This document shows positions 57,425-64,000 of a stretch of 64,000 nt of DNA, in pieces. The position numbers were made by a program, and so were the translations under genes. Below the pieces are notes generated by a model, which saw nothing but the letters and a program-made list of their open reading frames with translations, searched no databases and was not told the DNA's origin. How positions within the stretch are numbered: position 1 is the stretch's first letter; each line of letters opens with the position of its first letter. Source of the DNA: Paenibacillus sp. MSJ-34 (GTDB lineage Bacteria; Bacillota; Bacilli; Paenibacillales; Paenibacillaceae); contig NZ_JAHLPR010000028.1 in the NCBI RefSeq assembly GCF_018918005.1, forward strand, positions 26,095 through 90,094. The letters are read 5' to 3'.

Positions 57425-57619
57425 TTATTCCGTCAGGCGGCGTTGCAAATCGTTGCGGACAAGACGCAGTATCTTGTCATTCATGTTTTCCTTGCTAGTC
57501 TTACTGAAATGAATCGTCACATCGTAGGTCGTTGAGCCAATTTTGCAGGATAACCTGCGCGCGGCGACGGGTAAATCGGGTTTCGGCGACACAGCATCCG
57601 GATTTTGATATTCGGTCAT
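57425..57619 (-). CDS. TnpW-family transposon protein
   Basis: 64 residues from ATG 57619 (GAAAGGAG upstream). ARRLSCKIGSTTYDVTIHFS, then KTSKENMNDKILRLVRNDLQ, is the signature of TnpW-type small proteins accompanying Tn4451-like large serine recombinases. The role is unknown, possibly accessory in recombination. It precedes the recombinase gene by about 80 bases. Confidence 0.8.
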   Translation of the reverse strand: MTEYQNPDAVSPKPDLPVAARRLSCKIGSTTYDVTIHFSKTSKENMNDKILRLVRNDLQRRLTE

Positions 57620-57704
57620 GTAACGGCTCCTTTCATTCCTAATACGCTGCATGCGCTTAGCGCAGCCTACAGCGCCATTTCAGAGCTTAAAAGGCACACA
57701 AAAA

Positions 57705-57760
57705 AGGCTGAACAAGACAGATCGCCACGCCTGCGCCATTGGCAATCTTCTTTTCAGCCT
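57705..57760 (-). terminator. Leftward terminator near the right end of the nested element
   Basis: AGGCTGAA (57705-57712) pairs with TTCAGCCT (57753-57760). Read leftwards, the stem is followed by TTTTTTGTGTG, as in an intrinsic terminator. It would stop transcripts entering from the interrupted ICE operon before they reach tnpW and the recombinase gene. Confidence 0.6.
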
Positions 57761-57923
57761 GTATGATAAGAGTTATTCTCGTATTGGTATATTTCTTCGC
57801 AAGCTTCCAGCATTTATCGGTACACTTGCAAAATCTATGTCCTTCATTTAGCCAAAATTCATTTCGCCACAAATGAGTTGACCATCAGCTAGATTTGGGT
57901 TTTACCCTCCACCACAGCTTACA

Positions 57924-57934
57924 CCTTCCGGTGC
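57924..57934. repeat. Right attachment repeat of the nested element
   Basis: CCTTCCGGTGC, identical to 49645-49655. Right of it is helicase sequence (CAGTTCAATCGCC, encoding the AIEL residues before APEG); left of it is element DNA, which supplies the false ending VSCGGG and stop of the truncated helicase. Confidence 0.85.
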
Positions 57935-60900
57935 CAGTTCAATCGCCGTGACCGTCTCGCCAAACGTCGAAGCCCAGGAATCAAAATGTTGCAATCCTTG
58001 CTTTCGCAGCCGCTCATATTGCAAGTAGCGCTGCATCGTATACATTTCCGTAATGGAATTGGAGATCGGCGTACCCGTCGCAAAGATGATACCCCGGCCT
58101 CCGGTCAGTTCGTCCAGATAGCGGCATTTGGCAAACATGTCCGACGACTTCTGCGCTTCGGTTTGCGACAGTCCGGCCACATTGCGCATTTTCGTGTAAA
58201 GAAACAGGTTTTTGTACGAATCGGCCTCGTCCACGAATAGCCGATCCACTCCCAGCTCCTCGAAGGTGACCACATCATCCTTGCGGCTGGTATCGTTCAG
58301 CTTTGCCAGCTTGGTTTGCAGCGTCTTCCTCGTCTTCTCCAGTTGCTTGATCGCGTACCGTTCGCCCTTGGCCTCCTTCAGCTCGCGAATGCCGCTTGTG
58401 ATCTCGTAAATTTGTTCCTCCAGTTGTTGACGTTGGCGCTCCATCGATATGGGAATTTTCTCAAACTGCGAATGTCCGATGATGATCGCGTCATAGTCGC
58501 CGGTGGCAATCCGCGCGCAAAACTTCTTCCGGTTCTTTGTTTCAAAGTCCTTCTTGGTCGCTACCAGAATATTGGCCGATGGATAGAGCTGCAAAAACTC
58601 CGCTGCCCACTGCTCCGTCAAATGATTAGGAACAACGAACATGCTTTTGCTGCATAAGCCAAGATGCTTGCTTTCCATGGCCGCAGCGGTCATGGCAAAC
58701 GTTTTGCCTGCGCCTACACAATGAGCAAAAAGGGAATTGCCTCCATACAGCGCCCGGGCAACCGCATTGACTTGATGTTGGCGCAGCCGGATTTCCGGAT
58801 TCATTCCCGTAAACCGAATATGACTGCCATCGTACTCGCGCGGGCGGATCGCATTGAAACGATCATTGTACAAACGCGTTAATCGTTCCCTCCTCTGCGG
58901 GTCTTTCCAAATCCAATCGCGGAACGCTTCTTTCAGCATCTCCTGCTTTTGTTGGGCAATTGCGGTCTCTTGCTTGTTCAAAACGCGCTTTTCCACGCCA
59001 TTCTCCAGCACGGTATCGAAAATGCGCACATCTCGCAAATTTAAGGTATCTTCCAAAATCTTATACGCATTCACACGATTCGTTCCGAAGGTCACGTTGG
59101 CTTTAATGTTGTTGCTGCGGTCATTGCTTTTCCCTCGGACATTCCAGGCAGCTGTATATTCGGAATACAAGACGTCGATAGACTGCCGGAACATGTATGG
59201 CGTGTCCACCAGTTCGAATATAAACTCCCGGATCACTTCCGGAGGAAGCCACGTCGCTCCTAACCGCACATCAATCTCGGAAGCATCCAAATCTTTCGGC
59301 TGCACCGCTTCTAATGCTTTGACATTTTCGCCATACCGCTCTGCATCCACTTCGGCGGCACGCCGTGCAATCAGAAGTTTGTCACGAACGTTGCCAGACA
59401 AATAAGCATCCGCCGTTTCAAAAACCGGCTGTCCTTTCTCATCCAGTCTTTCCGGGTTGGGGAAGATCACGCCGCGCAACTCCTGAACAAGCTGTTCCGT
59501 TGTCATGCCGGTCAATTCTTGCATATAGGGGAGATCGACACGTGCTTTTTCTCCAATGGAGACGCCCAGCGCTTCCTCTGCCGTTTCCACATGCCGAACG
59601 GTCGTGCGCTGCCGAATCGTACGCTTCGTGAACATATCGGCTTTGCGTAGCAGCTTCCCTTCCTCGTCGAGCACTTCCAATGAACAAAGTAAAAAATAGG
59701 CGCTATCGTCGGCGAATGCCAGGCTGTTGGCGCGGCTGTTGATCAGACCGTATTGGGCGGTAAAACGATCATACTGCGCATTCAATTTCCGCTGCTGTTC
59801 CCGGATCTCTTCGTCGCTATAATCTTCCGTCTGGTATTCGATCAGTTCGCGCACCGTATCCCGCAATCGGATCATACCTTTGATTCGCCCGGCGGCCGTG
59901 GCCGACGTGTCCACTCGGTGCATCCGGCTGTTTTCGCGGTAATACAGTTGGCCGTCCACAAGGGTATAACTGAAATTGCGCACGGTCGGATCGGCCGGGA
60001 GGGACGTGTCCTCTTCATCCGGCATCACCTCACGCTCTACCTCTTCCCAGTCGGCATCAATATTGGTCAATGCTTCTCCCAGCAGTTCGCTTAAATTAGC
60101 ATCCGGGTACGGGTTGCAGGTCGTCTCCTGCCTATTGCCATACATCCGATCATCAAACGCCATCGTGCCCAGCACCATGTCAGGATGCGCAGCAAAGTAC
60201 GCATTGATCGGCACGCCTTCGGCTGTCTCTGCCAAGCCAATCCATTCCGCACTTTGTTCGGTGACGGTCACCATTCGGTCGCGCTTTTGCAGAAACAAAA
60301 TATCCGCTGTCACTTCCGTTCCGGCGTTGGACTGAAAAGCGTTGTTTGGCAAACGAACTGCGCCCAGCAGTTCTGCCCGTTCCGCAATATACTTGCGGAC
60401 AGCCGGGTTCTGTTTATCCATTGTGCCTTTGGATGTAATAAAGGCAATAATGCCGCCCGGACGCACTTTATCCAATGTTTTCGCAAAGAAATAATCGTGA
60501 ATGAGAAACTTGTGCTTGTCATAGCGTTTGTCCGCCACACCATACCCGCCGAAAGGAACATTCCCTATGGCCAAATCAAAAAAACTATCCGGCAAAGCGG
60601 TTTCCTCATACCCACTGATCGCAATCGTCGCCTGCGGGTAAAGCTGCTTGGCGATGCGACCTGTGATGCTGTCCAGTTCTACACCAAATAGCTGAGAGTC
60701 TTGAAACGACTCCGGAACTAACCCGAAGAAATTGCCAATCCCGCAGGACGGCTCTAAAATATTGCCGTTGCGAAAGCCCATCCTTTCCAGACAACCATAG
60801 ATTGCTTTAATGGCAACTGGAGACGTATAGTGAGCGTTCAGCGTTGATGCACGAGCGGACGCATATTCGTCCGGCTCCAGCAACGATTGCAGCTCGGCAT

Positions 60901-63583
60901 ATTCGGCCGTCCATTGCGCGTTCGCTTCGTCAAATACTTGTGGGATTCCGCCCCATCCGACATAGCGGGCGAGAACGACCTGTTCATCCGCAGTTGCCTG
61001 GCGCTCTTCTTGCTCCAATTGTTTGAGTAAGCGAATCGCGGCTACATTAAAACCATACTTAACCTTGGCTCCGCCATGCCCTAACTGGTCATCGGTGATA
61101 CGGTAATTCACCGCAGACGTTTGCGGTGCAACAGACCGTACATCCTCGACAGCGGAAGGAGCAGAGGATGCTTCCTCATTATGCGCCTCATCCGATACTT
61201 GTTCGGTTAACTGAAGGGATGCCGAGGCAGACTTCGGCTCATCTCCATCGGAAAGCTCCAGCTCCATTTCTTTTTCGGCAGGTTCCTCCGCTTCGGTTTC
61301 CACTCCTTGTTCATCAGTTAGCAGATGATCATTAAGCGGATTTTCACGCAGGATGCGTTCAAAATTTCGGCGTTCCAGTTCCTTTGTGAAAAGCGGAAAA
61401 TGAACATCCCGCAACATCACGTTACCGTTTTCCACCAGCAAAATCTCATATTCGTCCGCGCCGAAAAAGACCGTATCGCCGGGCGCATAGGCATAACGCG
61501 CCTGCTTCCGATCCATCGTCTCCGACTGCTGTGAGGAGGAGGGCTGTTCTTGTTCCAACCGTTCGCGAGCAGACGCTTCTTCGGCCATCTGCCCGCGGCG
61601 CTCCTCCTGTTGCTCGGCAAAAGCAGGAAGTCGTTCCGTTTCCAAACGATTCAGATAACGTCCCGCCGCCAGCAACTCGCCGATTCGCTTCTGTACCTTC
61701 ATCCAAGGCAACACCAGCTTTTGCTCTTGATCCGTCATTGAACGTCGGGTCAACGTGATGCCTTTGCTATCATGGTGCTCATAAATATCCGTGCCGATCA
61801 GTACAGGGGCGCGCCCGCCCGTGCCGTATTCCCGTTTCAAAAATTCGGCGTTTTCTTTTGTCGATAACGATTGCTGAAAATACAAAGCAATGCGATATTT
61901 GCTGTTAGCAAAGCCGCTGCCTTGTTGGAGAATCGCATCGATCAACGCCTGCGGCCAGACAAAAGCGGAGGCTGTATCCGCCTCCGCCTGTTCCATAAAT
62001 AAGGTTTGCTGCTGAACCGATGGCTTCGTCTTTCGCGCCGGGTCAAATTCGTTAAGTACTATCATACTGTTGATATGGCCGACGATCACTTCCCAATCAT
62101 AAAAACTTTGTGCGGTTGGTTCGTTTGCCGGACCCGTCCAAAGATGGAGCACATTGCGATACGGTTCATACCCGATAAGAAGGTCTTCGTCCAGCGTAAG
62201 CTCGGTCTGACCCGGCGCAAACAGGCTTCGCACATACAACGCCCGCTCGTCTTCATTTTCATGCGCGGCAAAAAAAGCCTCGATTTCCGACTTGCTTTTC
62301 AATAAAGGAGCAGTGCGCAGCAGATCGTTGATGGCGTTATGGTCATGAAAAAACGGAAGACTCCGATCTTCCGTTTTTCGATCATACCATTTTAGTTGTA
62401 AATCAGTTCCGTCAGAATGGTCTCCTCCGCCTGTTGCTTCAGGCTGTTCATGTAACCCGTCCAGCCCAGCGGATCGCTCGCTTTGTCCGGGGCCGGGTGC
62501 AGACGGAGCAGTTCGTTCATCGTCTGTTCGAGCTGCGTCCGCGCCGACCGGTCGATTTCCGTCAGATGCTGGTGCAGTTCGCCCGAGAGCATCAGGCTGG
62601 CGTATGTGCCTTTCTTCTCGGTTTTCAGGTAGTTTTTGCGCAACATCCCATACTTGCCGATCAGTTGATGATCCTCGGTCAGTGTCAGGTCGGGCAGCAG
62701 ATAGTCCCCTTGACGGGTGTAAGTCACTTCCATGTTCATCCATCCTTTCTGGCAATCGTTTAGCTTCATTTTGCGTCAAGGCCGTTTCTCTTGCAACGGT
62801 GCGAACGTCTCTAGCCTGTGAAGTCTGACGTTCTACACGCCGCTGCACCCGTATCGTCGATTCGATTTCCCGCAGCATCATCTCCGCGATGTCGCTGATC
62901 GCTGCTCCAAACTGCGAAAGAGCGGGCAGTGTATTGAAATTCCCGATGCCTGAAAGGTCCTCCCGTCCAATATAGTGAGAGGCGTCCATACCACAGCGGG
63001 TTAGCGCCATATAGGCAACGGAATGATACGCGGTCTGACGGAACAGCACTTCCACAGGTTGGCGTTCCAGTTCTTCAAGCAGACTGCCCTCAAGCTCTCG
63101 AACCAGCGAATCCACATAATTCGAACTGTTGTCATCCACCGCGTTCCGTGCTGCGCTCAGCAGCGCATTCGGCCATGCCGCATCCGGTTCCTGCTCGCCA
63201 AACGCATTGTTCAACGTTTCCGTAACGACCGCTATATCGCCCGGCTCCATGCGCCAAAGCGAGACCGGTCGAGGATCTCGGCTTTGCGTGTCCGAGATAT
63301 CAAACACATGCCGTAACCCAAAATGGTTGCCCCGGTCTTCGATAAGTGCAATACCTTTCGCCCCGCGTTTGACCCAACGGTTGAGCCGCTTGTTCCAGAC
63401 GTCGATGGATGCGCAAGCTGTAGCATCGGGCCGCTGTGCATAGATTAATAACTGATCTTGAAACGGATACTTGTAGTTCCACGCCGCTGTCGATAAAAAA
63501 TCCGCCCAACGGTCGGGATGTTCCACAACCGTGCGGGCGGCATGAACGGACAAATCAACGATATGCTGTATTTTCGAGGTCAA
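57935..63583 (-). pseudogene. 5-prime part of giant ICE protein: ArdC-like, N6-methylase and SNF2-like helicase (interrupted)
   Basis: 1,882 ICE-derived codons from TTG 63583 (GGAGAAAGG upstream); the open frame ends at TAA 57902-57904 inside the insert after 11 codons partly of element origin. Domains in order: ArdC-like ssDNA-binding region (about 1-150, YKYPFQDQLLIYAQRPDATA); linker regions; methylase fold about 900-1150 with ILEPSCGIGNFFG and NVPFGGYGVADKRYDKHKFL; helicase motor from about 1600, Walker A CVGAGKTFAM, DEAD-like VDEADSYKN, motif III ATGTPISNS. Helicase domain 2 is encoded at 48,021-49,655 on the other side of the insert. Tn1549-type elements carry such proteins of 2,400 or so residues. 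As interrupted, the product lacks helicase motifs V and VI. Confidence 0.9.
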
Positions 63584-63599
63584 CGGTACCTTTCTCCTT

Positions 63600-63866
63600 T
63601 CATAAGATCGTAATCTGATTGGCCAGTTGAATCCCCTCCTCCGAATAGCGGGTCATGATCCGAATCAAGCCCTTACTCTGCAAACGGTGCAAGTTTCGAC
63701 ATACCGTCGAAGGAGAAAAACCTACATCGATTGCCATTTTTGTACTGGACAGGTAGACCAACTTGTGTCGCCCGCCCGTACTATCCAGCAAATAGCCGTA
63801 CAACAGCTTTGCAGCTGGCGGGACGGCTGCTCCCGCGATCAGCTTGTAGCGTGCTAGATCATTCAT
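63600..63866 (-). CDS. Winged-helix DNA-binding protein of the ICE
   Basis: 88 residues from ATG 63866 with GAGGAGG upstream. Helix-turn-helix/wing pattern: AAKLLYGYLLDSTG, STKMAIDVGFSPSTVCRNLH, RLQSKGLIRIMTRYSEEG. It resembles helix-turn-helix domains of replication-initiator or MarR-like proteins. First gene of the leftward helicase operon in this window; a 20-bp palindrome lies 51 bases upstream and may be its operator. Confidence 0.8.
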   Translation of the reverse strand: MNDLARYKLIAGAAVPPAAKLLYGYLLDSTGGRHKLVYLSSTKMAIDVGFSPSTVCRNLHRLQSKGLIRIMTRYSEEGIQLANQITIL

Positions 63867-63916
63867 TGTACGTCCTCCTCATATAGTATTTCTTGAAGGC
63901 AGTTTTGAGTTTACTT

Positions 63917-63936
63917 CCAGTCCCCTAGGGGACTGG
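63917..63936. promoter_or_regulatory. Perfect 20-bp palindrome upstream of the winged-helix gene
   Basis: CCAGTCCCCTAGGGGACTGG, followed by GGCGGCCGCC (63935-63944), also self-complementary. A half-site GGGACTGG recurs at 63981-63988. A likely regulator or replication-protein binding site, or a transcript hairpin; no T tract follows, so a terminator is less likely. Confidence 0.55.
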
Positions 63937-64000
63937 CGGCCGCCTTCAAAATTTCCAGTTGATCTTTGAAAAATAAATTTGGGACTGGACTTTCCGGAAT

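Larger units (their letters stand above)
49645..57934. mobile_element. Nested 8.3-kb integrated element (serine-recombinase type) inside the ICE helicase gene
   Basis: Bounded by the direct repeat CCTTCCGGTGC at 49645-49655 and 57924-57934. Removing one repeat and everything between (8,279 bp) joins L-A-P-E-G to T-G-Y-R-A in frame. On the gene strand the repeat contains a GA dinucleotide, which TnpX/TndX-type recombinases use for crossover. Contents: MCP, ParB-like protein, a DUF6809-type gene broken by IS256, a small membrane protein, an Xre regulator, a large serine recombinase and TnpW, plus two oriT-like sequences. No relaxase is present, so it resembles an integrative mobilizable element that depends on a host ICE. 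Confidence 0.88.

Noticed and set aside
1..64000. CRISPR arrays, tRNA or rRNA genes
   Set aside because: No regularly spaced repeats, cloverleaf-like sequences with CCA-type ends, or rRNA-like conserved stretches were seen on either strand.

Overview
The window looks like a chromosomal segment of a low-to-mid GC Gram-positive bacterium, most likely Bacillales and plausibly Paenibacillaceae. The evidence is AGGAGG-type ribosome binding sites, ATG/GTG/TTG starts, a BceRSAB-type antibiotic-sensing module, a B. subtilis-like Zur box, a VanZ protein, a Firmicute lipoprotein signal and a Tn1549/Tn4451-style mobile gene set. No rRNA, tRNA or CRISPR array was seen. All calls come from reading the sequence; no database search was run.

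Region 1 (1-9,200) is patchy and decayed. It holds a dead ISNCY-like insertion sequence, a TetR/MMPL efflux pair with its operator, remnants of a transposase and of a GrpB-family gene, a second TetR gene divergent from a GAP/LysE-like exporter, a thioredoxin-reductase-like flavoprotein, and the C-terminal stub of a Zn/Mn ABC permease.

Region 2 (9,190-19,830) is a compact leftward operon. In transcription order it encodes a lipoprotein binding protein, a FecCD permease, a FecE-type ATPase, a ChlI/BchI AAA+ subunit, a ChlD/BchD subunit with VWA domain, a CobN/ChlH-class large chelatase subunit and a SAM methyltransferase. The single promoter carries a perfect 25-bp palindrome containing TCGTAAT-C-ATTACGA, the Zur-box motif. 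This points to a zinc-starvation system that imports a metallated compound and handles it with a three-subunit chelatase, with no tetrapyrrole biosynthesis genes nearby. I consider this the most interesting locus.

Region 3 (19,890-31,100) holds integrase and IS4-like remnants, an Xre regulator, a VanZ protein, and a BceRSAB-like two-component/ABC module. Its permease is fused in frame to an alpha/beta hydrolase predicted to lie outside the cell. Two long gene-poor stretches lie here.

Region 4 (31,078-38,704) is a type I restriction-modification operon (hsdM, hsdS, hsdR). An unusual first gene encodes a methyltransferase-like protein lacking catalytic motifs, joined to a single HsdS-like target-recognition domain.

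Region 5 (38,700-64,000) is part of a Tn1549-like integrative conjugative element (ICE), read leftwards: winged-helix protein, giant ArdC/methylase/helicase protein, primase, toxin-antitoxin pair, MobC, MobP relaxase, PcfB, ArdC-like protein, VirD4, VirB2-like and TrbL. The remaining transfer genes (VirB4 and beyond) are absent and the R-M operon abuts instead. The giant helicase gene is split by a nested 8,279-bp element (49,645-57,934) with its own large serine recombinase and TnpW. Deleting it between the 11-bp repeats CCTTCCGGTGC restores the helicase reading frame exactly. The nested element has no relaxase but carries two copies of the oriT-like sequence found upstream of the ICE mobC, suggesting transfer by oriT mimicry. 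An intact IS256-family element with an 8-bp target duplication is inserted inside the nested element.
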